NCBI GenBank assembly: GCA_943371965.1 | Contig: CALRWV020000004.1 | Span: 124,001 to 188,000 of the forward strand | Direction: 5' to 3' | DNA: 64,000 bases | Source of the DNA: CALRWV02 sp943371965 | GTDB taxonomy: Bacteria; Bacteroidota; JABWAT01 | Shown: in pieces, positions 18,330 to 26,633 of the stretch | Position numbering within the stretch: the first letter of the stretch is position 1 | How the letters are laid out: each line of letters starts with the position of its first letter | The notes under the pieces: model-generated | Databases searched by the model: none | Seen by the model: the letters and a program-made list of their open reading frames with translations, nothing else | Told to the model about the DNA's origin: nothing | Made by a program: the position numbers and the translations under genes

Positions 18330-19793
18330 ATGAACATGGCGGCGAATACGGAAGTCATCAACATATTGCTGGTTGAAGATGAAGAGTTTGATGTAAAGCG
18401 TGTGAAGAACACGATCAATTATTACGAAAACAGAATCAAGGTTCTTGAAACAGTTTCGAACGGGCGTTCTGCCGTGGAAAAAATCCGCGAACATCCTGAC
18501 CGATATGACGTGGTGATTATGGATCATCAGATTTCGGGCGGATTGAAAGGCGAAGAACTGATTGTTGAAATCAAGAAATGCGATCCGTTTATCCAGATCA
18601 TTGTTGTGACCAAAATGACGATCAACATAACAGATTACAATTTTGCCAACAGCCTGATCAAATCCGGCGCATTCTGGTACTGCACCAAATATCCCGGAAA
18701 TATTGAAGACTACATTTACCAGCCGACCGATTTTATTTTAAGCATCATCAATGCGTTTGAAAAAAAGAAACTTGAAAAATACAAACTCCGTTCCGATAAA
18801 AAACTGAATCAGAGCAACGTCAATTTATTGGAATCGAAAAAAATAATCGGTGAATCGAAACCGATGCTTCAGCTGAAAGACAGCATTGAGAAATATGCGA
18901 AGAGTGATGCGAATGTTCTGATCAACGGTGCATCGGGAACAGGAAAAGAACTGGTTGCCTGGAACATCCATTTAAAGTCTAACAGGAAGTACGAAAATTT
19001 TGTGCCGATCAACTGCGGCAGTATTCCCGAAGAATTGATTGAATCGGAACTGTTTGGTTTTGAAAAAGGATCATTCACCGGTGCGCAGGGAAGCAAACAG
19101 GGTCTGTTCGAAATGGCGAACAACGGAACCATCTTTCTGGATGAAGTTGCCGAACTTCCGCTTTCTGCACAGGTGAAACTGCTGCGTGTGATTCAGGAAG
19201 GTGAAATTGAAAAAATCGGACGGACCAAAAAAATATCAGTTGATGTGAGAATCATTGCGGCAACAAATAAAGATCTTGCGAATGAAGTGAATGAAAAACA
19301 TTTCCGCGAAGATCTGTATTACCGCCTGAACGTCATTCCAATTGACATTCCACCGTTACGTCAGCGCGGAGAAGATATCTTTGTTCTGTTCCAGCATTTC
19401 ATGGAACTGTACAGTCAGGATATGGGTGTCAGGCCACCGGAAATTGATGACGATGCCAAGGAAATTCTGATCAACTACAAATGGCCGGGAAATGTACGCG
19501 AACTGCGGAATGTGACCCAGCGTTTGGTTCTGAATTTCAGCGGACGGATTACCTCAAAAGACATCAGCAACCCGATGATTCTGAAAAACAATTTGGCTGC
19601 CAAGGAAGAAACCAATTTTGAAAGCATGATGTACGGACAGGTTCTTCCGTTCAAGGAAATGGAAAAAGTTTTCCGCAAAAAATATTTCACATACGTGAGA
19701 AGCATATCAAGTTCCGATTCAAGCGCTGCCGATAAACTCGGTCTTGCGCCCTCCAACTTTTACAGAATGTGCAAGGAGTTGGGGTTGAAGTAG
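18330..19793 (+). CDS. NtrC-type sigma-54 response regulator
   Basis: 487 residues in the order receiver, AAA+ ATPase, Fis-type helix-turn-helix. Receiver residues 10-135 have the acidic pair at VEDE (Asp17), phosphoacceptor Asp65 in VVIMDHQ and the conserved Lys in CTKYP. The AAA+ domain has Walker A GASGTGKE (from 202), the sigma-54 contact loop GSFTGA (247-252, Ser for the usual Ala), Walker B TIFLDEVAELP and RLNVIPIDIPPLRQR. The C-terminus (AADKLGLAPSNFYRMCKELG) is a Fis-like DNA-binding helix pair. It should activate sigma-54 promoters; a matching GG-N10-GC element lies upstream of the mannanase gene at 22997. Confidence 0.93.
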   Translation: MNMAANTEVINILLVEDEEFDVKRVKNTINYYENRIKVLETVSNGRSAVEKIREHPDRYDVVIMDHQISGGLKGEELIVEIKKCDPFIQIIVVTKMTINITDYNFANSLIKSGAFWYCTKYPGNIEDYIYQPTDFILSIINAFEKKKLEKYKLRSDKKLNQSNVNLLESKKIIGESKPMLQLKDSIEKYAKSDANVLINGASGTGKELVAWNIHLKSNRKYENFVPINCGSIPEELIESELFGFEKGSFTGAQGSKQGLFEMANNGTIFLDEVAELPLSAQVKLLRVIQEGEIEKIGRTKKISVDVRIIAATNKDLANEVNEKHFREDLYYRLNVIPIDIPPLRQRGEDIFVLFQHFMELYSQDMGVRPPEIDDDAKEILINYKWPGNVRELRNVTQRLVLNFSGRITSKDISNPMILKNNLAAKEETNFESMMYGQVLPFKEMEKVFRKKYFTYVRSISSSDSSAADKLGLAPSNFYRMCKELGLK

Positions 19794-19870
19794 TTTCTTC
19801 GGCTAGTGGGGAATGGCGAGTTGGGCATTTGATAATTTAGCGTATTAAATTACTTTGGTTTTAGGAAATA

Positions 19871-20611
19871 TTATTTAATATTAAACAAATGATACTTCCC
19901 GTTTATTAAATATTTAAGCAAATTACTTTTTTCAGCTCTTTCAATAATTATTGGAAACACGCTACCATTTTTTAAACAATATTGCATATATTTTTCATTT
20001 AATTTATGTGAACCTATGAAAGTATGCCATAAGCATCCACCATAAATTTGAGAAACAAATCGAAATCCATCAAATTTCTTTGGATACATTATTGGAGGAG
20101 AAATAAAACCTTTATCAAACTCCCCATCCAATGATAGTTGTATGCAGCATGTTGGATACTCCCAATCTAAACCAGGATCTCCTGTTTCAATCATTTTAGC
20201 AATCTTTGTTTCATGAAATTTCCCTAAACTAAAATCAGCAAAACCATCATTGGAACTAACACTTGCTCTCCACAAATTGATTAAATGAAATAGTTTAAAC
20301 TCTTTATATTTTACATCTATATAATAAATATCAATTTTGTTTAGATCATCCTTGAAATCTTTATCTAATACTCTTGCGAAGTAGGTTTCGTATGGATTAA
20401 ATTTTTTTTCGCATTCCAAACATAATAAACCATATTCATAGAAAGCATCCTGTGCTTTATTATTAACAGTTTCCTTGTTGAAATCAATAAAGGACCCTGT
20501 AGGTGAAGACTTGCCAATAACTATATCTTTTGCTCGTTTTATTAAGAGAAATGAAATAATATGGGATTTAACTTTTGTTGAGTCACTTGAACATAAACGA
20601 CAAAAAGACAT
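19871..20611 (-). CDS. HNH-like CxxC zinc-binding protein, function unknown
   Basis: 246 residues. The N-terminus has CRLC (Cys4, Cys7) followed by KSHIIS (His17), then LLCLECEKKF (Cys64, Cys67). This CxxC...SHIxx...CxxC arrangement is that of a treble-clef/HNH-like protein family of unknown function that I have often seen in accessory regions. No classical HNH triad can be confirmed. The rest of the protein is unrecognised. The gene is visibly more AT-rich than the flanking mannan genes and lies on the opposite strand, which suggests recent acquisition. It is not clearly an operon with the next gene, 192 bases away. Confidence 0.6.
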   Translation of the reverse strand: MSFCRLCSSDSTKVKSHIISFLLIKRAKDIVIGKSSPTGSFIDFNKETVNNKAQDAFYEYGLLCLECEKKFNPYETYFARVLDKDFKDDLNKIDIYYIDVKYKEFKLFHLINLWRASVSSNDGFADFSLGKFHETKIAKMIETGDPGLDWEYPTCCIQLSLDGEFDKGFISPPIMYPKKFDGFRFVSQIYGGCLWHTFIGSHKLNEKYMQYCLKNGSVFPIIIERAEKSNLLKYLINGKYHLFNIK

Positions 20612-20701
20612 TATTCTAAATTTTCCGGATTAATTATTTTTTGATTTAGTTTATTTTATTCAGTAATAAAAGTTCAGTGAGAAAATTTAACCACCCAACT
20701 G

Positions 20702-20739
20702 TTTTAGGAGGAATTTTTTCATTTCGGTTGATCAAATAT
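20702..20739 (-). repeat. Degenerate family A repeat fragment, inverted
   Basis: TTTTAGGAGGAATTTTTTC followed by TTGATCAAATA is the reverse complement of the right half of the family A repeat (TTATTTGATC ... GAAATTCCTCCTAAA), with changes. It lies in the 192-base gap between two minus-strand genes; nothing else was seen in that gap. Confidence 0.5.
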
Positions 20740-20803
20740 AACCAATTGTCCTTTGCGGATGCAGTCGTGGATATTAAAAAAAAATGATATGAAGAGAATG
20801 GTT

Positions 20804-21754
20804 TTAATTTTCTGCATTTTTAATTAAATCAATATTATATTTCTCAACTTCGCTTAATTTACCGTTAATTTCCTCAATTGAGATATTAGTAGGTTTATAC
20901 CATAATTCTTTTTTGAAATGATCTTGCAATTCCTTTGAATTAAAAGTGTAACCGTATTGGGCAAATATTTCATTCCTCATTATTTTTAATTCTTCGCCGG
21001 AGAAATACTGTAAATAATCTTCATTTAATCTGAAAAGTGAAGCTATTGAGTATTTTCTTGTTGATATTTTGTCTTCTAAATACTTACTGATGAGAATTGT
21101 GTCTTTGTTGATTGGGTTGAATAATAATGTTGCCTTAAAAATATCAACTTGATGTTCGATAGTTTTAAATACGTTATTTTTAATAATTGTAACAGCTGTA
21201 TCAACTTTAAAATCAGTTGATATTTTATAGTATAATTTGGGGAAGAATGATAAAAAGTTAATATTGACCGATTTTGGTGAGTAATACTCAGAAAGAGAAT
21301 AATATCCACTGAAATATCGATTCCCATTGATAACTTCCATCTTTATGAATTCGAAATCGTCATCAAGTTGGACTGTGAAGCCGTTGTGAATTTTGTAAAT
21401 TGTTGTTTGATTCAAACAGCATCCATATTGTGGACCCGTTAACCATAAATAAATAATTTCACCCGATATAAAAACCCCAATTCTGTCATTTATATTTATA
21501 TCGGCATTTTCATAAAGGCTCTTTTTATCAGTCCACCCATCTTTAGCAGTAAATGTCAGTGTATCTTTATTAATGATTAATTTAAACTTGTTGAAAAAGA
21601 CTTGATTTTCAAACTCACCAACGGAATCGTAAAATATTATTTTTTCATTTCTGCCATCTTTATTTAGATCCATTGAAATGTTTATTCCTTGGGTGTGAGA
21701 ATTTGAAGAAACCAATAGAAGAAGTATCGGTGAAAGTAATCTAAGCGTTTTCAT
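20804..21754 (-). CDS. Exported YARHG-domain protein
   Basis: Start taken at ATG 21754, which gives a signal peptide (MKTLRLLSPILLLLVSS); the open frame reaches back to 21820. The C-terminal ~70 residues match the YARHG domain (FSGEELKIMRNEIFAQYGY, then WYKP), an extracellular domain of unknown function common in Bacteroidota. The middle (DLNKDGRNEKIIFYDSV) resembles VCBS/FG-GAP-like 'Asp-x-Asn-x-Asp-Gly' loops and contains one Cys pair (GCC). AT-rich like its neighbours in the island. Function unknown. Confidence 0.65.
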   Translation of the reverse strand: MKTLRLLSPILLLLVSSNSHTQGINISMDLNKDGRNEKIIFYDSVGEFENQVFFNKFKLIINKDTLTFTAKDGWTDKKSLYENADININDRIGVFISGEIIYLWLTGPQYGCCLNQTTIYKIHNGFTVQLDDDFEFIKMEVINGNRYFSGYYSLSEYYSPKSVNINFLSFFPKLYYKISTDFKVDTAVTIIKNNVFKTIEHQVDIFKATLLFNPINKDTILISKYLEDKISTRKYSIASLFRLNEDYLQYFSGEELKIMRNEIFAQYGYTFNSKELQDHFKKELWYKPTNISIEEINGKLSEVEKYNIDLIKNAEN

Positions 21755-21827
21755 AAGAATAGTTATTATTTTGGTAAATAATCTTGAGTAATGATTTATA
21801 AAACTAAATTTACATGACAATAATTAT

Positions 21828-22592
21828 TTATATAAATATAATTTTTTCCAATCCAGTCTTTGTTTTAATAATTCTCTTCAAGCATTTTTTTTGTGTTTTA
21901 TATAACTGTAAATAATTTCTTACCAAAATGTTGGATTTCTTGGTGAAATCAATGCTGTCTGAATACCTGAATTCAGTATGTAATGGATTTAAAATAAAAG
22001 CTAAATAAAAGTTAGCAAACATTGGATAATGAATTTCAATACTAAGATTTATCAAGTTAATAATCTTCGGTTTATTTATTTCATCTTTGTTACTTTTTTC
22101 CAATAATGAAATAAATTTTGAACATGTTTTACTGTCATAGTTAAGTTTATTTAAAAAAACATCCTTCCAATACTCAAGAGTCTTGGGGTCACTAATGTCA
22201 ATATCAATCGGAATAACAAATTTATCAGAATCAATAATTGATTCTAATTCGAATAAAACTGACTCATTAAATGAATCGTAGGATGTAAGTTTTTGTATTT
22301 CAGGAATTTTTTCAAAAGCTGCTTTATATTTGTTTTGATCTTCAATTTGAAAATCATTTAACTGATTCGATGAAGGAAGATTTTTTTTAATTAAATATTC
22401 TGGCTTGTGGCTCATTTTTAATAATTCTGTTTCAGAAATAGAATTGGAAAAAAGACCAATAAATTTCTGAAGTTTTTCTACCGATTGCTGCAGGAGAAAC
22501 AGCGACTGACTGTACAGACTATTATTATAAAGTAAAAAAGATGATCTCAAATCAAGCTGACTAATTCTAAGAAGTGTTTCTGCTTTTGTCAT
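21828..22592 (-). CDS. HEPN-like helical protein
   Basis: Start taken at ATG 22592; the codon further out is TTG. The first ~60 residues look like a HEPN helical bundle: SQLDLRSSFLLYNNSLYSQS, then LFLLQQSVEKLQKFIGL. HEPN proteins are often RNases of toxin-antitoxin and defence systems or partners of nucleotidyltransferases. The usual R-x4-6-H catalytic motif is not evident here and no nucleotidyltransferase partner is adjacent. The remaining ~190 residues are unrecognised, mostly helical and Asn/Ile/Lys rich. The gene is the head of the AT-rich minus-strand island. Confidence 0.5.
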   Translation of the reverse strand: MTKAETLLRISQLDLRSSFLLYNNSLYSQSLFLLQQSVEKLQKFIGLFSNSISETELLKMSHKPEYLIKKNLPSSNQLNDFQIEDQNKYKAAFEKIPEIQKLTSYDSFNESVLFELESIIDSDKFVIPIDIDISDPKTLEYWKDVFLNKLNYDSKTCSKFISLLEKSNKDEINKPKIINLINLSIEIHYPMFANFYLAFILNPLHTEFRYSDSIDFTKKSNILVRNYLQLYKTQKKCLKRIIKTKTGLEKIIFI

Positions 22593-22875
22593 AAAATCCA
22601 ACAAATTATATGGAAATTTCTCTAATACTTCTTTTCCAACTTTCCCCCCAATTTAAACCCCACCAACCTGATATACAATTTTCTGACATAAATTAACCAA
22701 CCCCTCTTAATTGAAAACCAGTCCCCACGCACACGCCTCACGCATTACCCATCACACCCACCATCCTTTATCAATTTAATAAAGCCTTATCATTTTATGG
22801 TTTTCAGTTTTCAGAAAAATGTGATGATTCTGCTTCCAATCAGCAAATTCCAACTGTTTTCACTGCTGTCGATTA

Positions 22876-22890
22876 CGGCACAATTCATGC
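22876..22890 (+). promoter_or_regulatory. Candidate sigma-54 (-24/-12) promoter
   Basis: CGGCACAATTCATGC contains GG (22877-22878) and GC (22889-22890) exactly 10 bases apart. It matches the consensus TGGCAC-N5-TTGCA at most positions. It lies about 107 bases before the mannanase start at 22997, in a 404-base gap that is otherwise without genes. The sigma-54 regulator gene ends 3 kb upstream. The rest of the gap (22593-22996) holds only C-rich low-complexity sequence. Confidence 0.5.
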
Positions 22891-22996
22891 ATAAATTCCA
22901 TTGAATCATAATCGCCAATCAGAACAATTTTAATCAGACAGTCAGCCTCTTCCGGATTTACGCACTGGTCTGCAACCCAATTTACAGGAGAAGAAA

Positions 22997-24124
22997 ATGA
23001 AATCAGTTCTAAAACTTTCGGCTATTCCGGTTTATGGAATTCTGCTGTTTCTCGTTTCCTGCAGTCAGATACAAACGGTAACAGTTCAGAAAAAGGATCA
23101 CCTCACTCCCATCGATCTGAATGCAACAAAAGAAACCATTGCGCTGATGAACAACCTCAATAAGTTTTCAGGCAAAAATATTCTCTTCGGTCATCAGGAT
23201 GCGGTGTCGTATGGAGTGAACTGGAAAAAAGGCGACTTCCGTTCCGATGTGAATGATGTGACCGGAAAATATCCTGCCGTGTTTGGCTGGGAGCTTTCAA
23301 AACTCGAAAATGACAGTCCGATAAACATTGATTCCGTTTCATTTTCCGATATGAAAAAATGGATTGTGATGGCGTACGAAAAAGGTGGTGTCAACACCAT
23401 CAGTTGGCACATGGATAATCCGAAAACCGGCGGGAATGCATGGGATGTAACTCCTGCGGTCAGTGTTATTTTACCCGGTGGTGAAAAGCATGAACTCTTC
23501 AAACGGTCATTGGATAAAGTTGCAGATTTCCTTCTTTCGCTGAAAGATAAAAACGGCGTTTATGTTCCAATTATTTTCCGTCCATGGCATGAAAATGACG
23601 GCAACTGGTTCTGGTGGGGAAATGCGCAAACCTCGCGTGAAGATTATCTCGAACTGTGGAAATTCACTGTCCAGTATCTGCGTGATGTGAAAAATATCCA
23701 TCATCTTCTGTATTCCTATTCATGGAGTGATTTTCCGGATGAAGCAACCTATCTGTACAAATATCCCGGTGATAAATGGGTTGATGTTTTGGGAACAGAC
23801 AACTACGGTTTGATTCAGGGCAATTCGCTGGAAGAACTGAGAATTCTTTCTACGTTGGCTCTAACAAGAGGAAAACTGGCAGCCCTGACCGAAGGCGGCG
23901 ATGAAAGTGTGAAGACGGATAAATTCTATATGGATAAATTTCTGAATCCGGTAAAGAACGATGAACGTGCGAAATACATTGTGTATATGCTGGTCTGGCG
24001 GAATGCAAACACCAAGCATCACTACGTCCCTTATCCGGGACATAAAGCAGTGGAAGATTTCAAAAAATTCGAACAGGATGAAACCACTCTGTTTTTGGAA
24101 GATTTGCCTGATTTGTACAAGTAG
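22997..24124 (+). CDS. GH26 endo-beta-mannanase, lipoprotein
   Basis: 375 residues. The signal peptide ends in the lipobox FLVSC, predicting a lipid-anchored enzyme. GH26 markers are FGHQDAVSYGVNW, SWHMDNP, FRPWHE (acid/base Glu199) with WFWWG, and ALTE (nucleophile Glu299). It closely resembles the catalytic domain of the T9SS GH26 at 11804 but has no accessory domains. First gene of operon 2, behind a candidate sigma-54 promoter. The next gene is 117 bases away, with a palindromic repeat between. The surface-anchored form could cut oligosaccharides produced by the secreted enzymes. Confidence 0.9.
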   Translation: MKSVLKLSAIPVYGILLFLVSCSQIQTVTVQKKDHLTPIDLNATKETIALMNNLNKFSGKNILFGHQDAVSYGVNWKKGDFRSDVNDVTGKYPAVFGWELSKLENDSPINIDSVSFSDMKKWIVMAYEKGGVNTISWHMDNPKTGGNAWDVTPAVSVILPGGEKHELFKRSLDKVADFLLSLKDKNGVYVPIIFRPWHENDGNWFWWGNAQTSREDYLELWKFTVQYLRDVKNIHHLLYSYSWSDFPDEATYLYKYPGDKWVDVLGTDNYGLIQGNSLEELRILSTLALTRGKLAALTEGGDESVKTDKFYMDKFLNPVKNDERAKYIVYMLVWRNANTKHHYVPYPGHKAVEDFKKFEQDETTLFLEDLPDLYK

Positions 24125-24139
24125 GAAAATAAAATATCT

Positions 24140-24218
24140 GTCATTCCCGCGAAAGCGGGAATCCATGATTGGGGATGCATACAATTAGAGCATGGATCCC
24201 CGCGTTCGCGAGGATGAC
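24140..24218. repeat. 79-bp near-perfect palindromic element
   Basis: The 28-base arms (24140-24167 and 24191-24218) are reverse complements with 4 mismatches: GTCATTCCCGCGAAAGCGGG... against ...CGCGTTCGCGAGGATGAC. The centre is 23 bases. Each arm also folds alone (TCCCGCGAAAGCGGGA). This is the widespread 'GTCATTCCCGCG' dispersed palindrome type. It lies between two genes of the mannan operon and could cause partial termination or RNA stabilisation. Confidence 0.8.
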
Positions 24219-24241
24219 GAAAAAATATCAGAACAAACACA

Positions 24242-26623
24242 ATGACCCAAAACAAAAAAAACAAATCAATCCTATTCATCGCATTTCTCCTTCCCCTTTC
24301 CTTTCTGTTTGCCCAGCCATCCAACAGAATTGAATGCAAAGGACGTGACATATTCCTGAACGGATCAAATGTGGCGTGGGTGAATTTTGCAAGGGATATT
24401 GGCCCATCAACAACCAACTTTGCGGCTTTCAACCAGATGTTCAAAGATGTTAGGGCTGCCGGAGGGAATTCACTCCGTTTGTGGCTGCACACAACAGGAG
24501 CGGAATCACCTGCCTTTGACGGCAACGGAAAAGTGACGGGACCGGGAACGAATACAATATCAGATTTGAAACAGATCCTCGATTATGCCGCCAATGAAAA
24601 AGTAAGTTTGATGCTGTGTTTGTGGTCGTTTGATATGCTGCGGATCAGCAATGGAACCACCATAACTGGCCGTGCAACCAAAATGCTGACCGATACGGTT
24701 TACACGAACGCTTACATCAACAAATGTTTAATTCCCATGATCACCGTGTTAAAGGAACATCCTGCAATTCTGTCGTGGGAAATTTTCAACGAACCGGAAG
24801 GAATGACCAATGAATTCGGTTGGGATTTCAACCTGCACGTTCCCATTTCCAATGTTCAGCGTTTTATCAATTTAACGGCAGGAGCCATCCACAGAACCGA
24901 CCCGAAAGCAAAGGTAACCAACGGTGCCTGGTCGATGCTGGCGATGACGGATGTGACCATTTCCGGGAAAATATCACCTCAGAATTCCGAACAAACCCTA
25001 ACAACAGAACAGACGGAAAAAATTGAAACTTATATCAACACCAAATATCAGATCAACCTGACTTATCCGGAAATTCAAAAACAGTTTGGAAGAATCAGGA
25101 AAACGTCAGCCAACAAAAATTACTATTCCGATTCACAATTGATTGCTGCAGGTGGCGATACGTCGGGTTATCTGGATTTTTATACTGTTCATTATTATCC
25201 GGAAAATTTCGGGGCTGATCTTTCACCGTTCCATCATGATTATTCGGCTTGGAATCTGGATAAACCGCTCGTAGTAGCGGAATTTTATATTGAAGATTTT
25301 TTCGGGCTCTCGTTTGAAAAACTGTATCAGATTTTGCTTGATCGGGGTTATGCAGGTGGAATGAACTGGACATGGTTGGGAGATGCAACACAAAACGCAA
25401 GGGCAAAGATTGTACTGAAACAAATGTGGAATGACAACCGGAGCGATATCGATTTTACTGCAGTTTCAGGTGATATTTTTTCGGTAAAATCTGTTCCTGC
25501 ACTGATAGAAAAAGGAGATACGGCAACACTTTACTGGGATTCAGCAAAAGGAACCAGTTTGTTTCTGGATGGCATTCAGGTACCGCAAAAAGGAAACAAA
25601 AAGGTTACTCCACAGACAACCACGAAATTTTATTTTTCATCAACCGGTACTATTTCAGATACCGCATCGGTAACGGTTTCACTTCAGCCTTCCGGTAAAA
25701 TCCACACTTTTTCCGTTTTTCCTCCGCAGATTTCGGCAGGGGAACGAGCTTTCCTGAAATGGACAACCACTCCTGAAACGAACGCAAAAATCAATGGCAT
25801 TGAAGTTCCGGAAGATGGTGAGCTTGAAGTGTTTGTCAGCTCTGATTCCATTTTTACCCTAACAACTACAGGGGAAGTATCAGAAAACAAGCAGATCACA
25901 ATCAAAGTCCTGCCGTCAGAGCAGGTTAACCGAGCTCATTCAAGACCAATAACCGTTTCCTCGTCCGAAGAAAGAACACCTCACACCGATCCCAACCAGA
26001 TTGTTGACGGATTTCCTGCAACTTACTGGACGAGTTCCAACTATGGTACACAATGGGTTGAAATCAATCTGGTCAATTCTTACGTCATCAATATCATCAA
26101 AATTGAATGGGGCGTTAATTATGCGGCAGTTTACAGGGTCGCGGTTTCAGAGGACAGAAAAAACTGGAAACTGGTTACCTGGAACCGTACAGGAAAAGGC
26201 GGCATTGAACTTTACGATTCTCTTGCCTTCATGGGGCAGTACTTTAAAATCTATCTGGATAAAATGGCAACGGTCAACGGATTCTCAATAAAGGAAGTTG
26301 AAATTTATGGCGTTCCCAAAGTTCCGGTCGGAGTTGAAGAAAATGGAAAGACTCTCCCTGAAAACTTTACCATCAGCCCAAATTATCCAAATCCGTTCAA
26401 TCCGGAAACAAACTTAAATTACTCACTTCAAAAAACAGCGGAAGTGAAAATTGAACTTTATGATCTGCTCGGCAGAAAAGTGATGACAGTTGTCAAAGGA
26501 CAAATTCAGCCCGGAACTTACACAGCAAGAATTGACGGTACAAGGCTAACAAGCGGAATATATTTGGTACGGGCACAATCAGGAAACACACAAACAACAA
26601 TGAAAATCACCTTGATCAGATAA
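24242..26623 (+). CDS. GH5 mannanase-type enzyme with Ig-like, discoidin and T9SS domains
   Basis: 793 residues with a signal peptide ending near FAQ. The catalytic TIM barrel (about 25-390) has LSWEIFNEPEG (acid/base Glu184), YLDFYTVHYYP and LVVAEFYIEDF (nucleophile Glu347), the GH5 pair. Two Ig-like repeats follow (about 410-555), then an F5/8-type C domain (about 565-690, ATYWTSSNYGTQWVEINL) and a T9SS domain from NYPNPFNPE. The non-catalytic tail matches that of the SGNH esterase at 2410, an example of domain exchange. GH5 covers many beta-glycanases; endo-mannanase is inferred from the context. The next gene starts 10 bases on. Confidence 0.85.
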   Translation: MTQNKKNKSILFIAFLLPLSFLFAQPSNRIECKGRDIFLNGSNVAWVNFARDIGPSTTNFAAFNQMFKDVRAAGGNSLRLWLHTTGAESPAFDGNGKVTGPGTNTISDLKQILDYAANEKVSLMLCLWSFDMLRISNGTTITGRATKMLTDTVYTNAYINKCLIPMITVLKEHPAILSWEIFNEPEGMTNEFGWDFNLHVPISNVQRFINLTAGAIHRTDPKAKVTNGAWSMLAMTDVTISGKISPQNSEQTLTTEQTEKIETYINTKYQINLTYPEIQKQFGRIRKTSANKNYYSDSQLIAAGGDTSGYLDFYTVHYYPENFGADLSPFHHDYSAWNLDKPLVVAEFYIEDFFGLSFEKLYQILLDRGYAGGMNWTWLGDATQNARAKIVLKQMWNDNRSDIDFTAVSGDIFSVKSVPALIEKGDTATLYWDSAKGTSLFLDGIQVPQKGNKKVTPQTTTKFYFSSTGTISDTASVTVSLQPSGKIHTFSVFPPQISAGERAFLKWTTTPETNAKINGIEVPEDGELEVFVSSDSIFTLTTTGEVSENKQITIKVLPSEQVNRAHSRPITVSSSEERTPHTDPNQIVDGFPATYWTSSNYGTQWVEINLVNSYVINIIKIEWGVNYAAVYRVAVSEDRKNWKLVTWNRTGKGGIELYDSLAFMGQYFKIYLDKMATVNGFSIKEVEIYGVPKVPVGVEENGKTLPENFTISPNYPNPFNPETNLNYSLQKTAEVKIELYDLLGRKVMTVVKGQIQPGTYTARIDGTRLTSGIYLVRAQSGNTQTTMKITLIR

Positions 26624-26633
26624 AGGAACAGTT

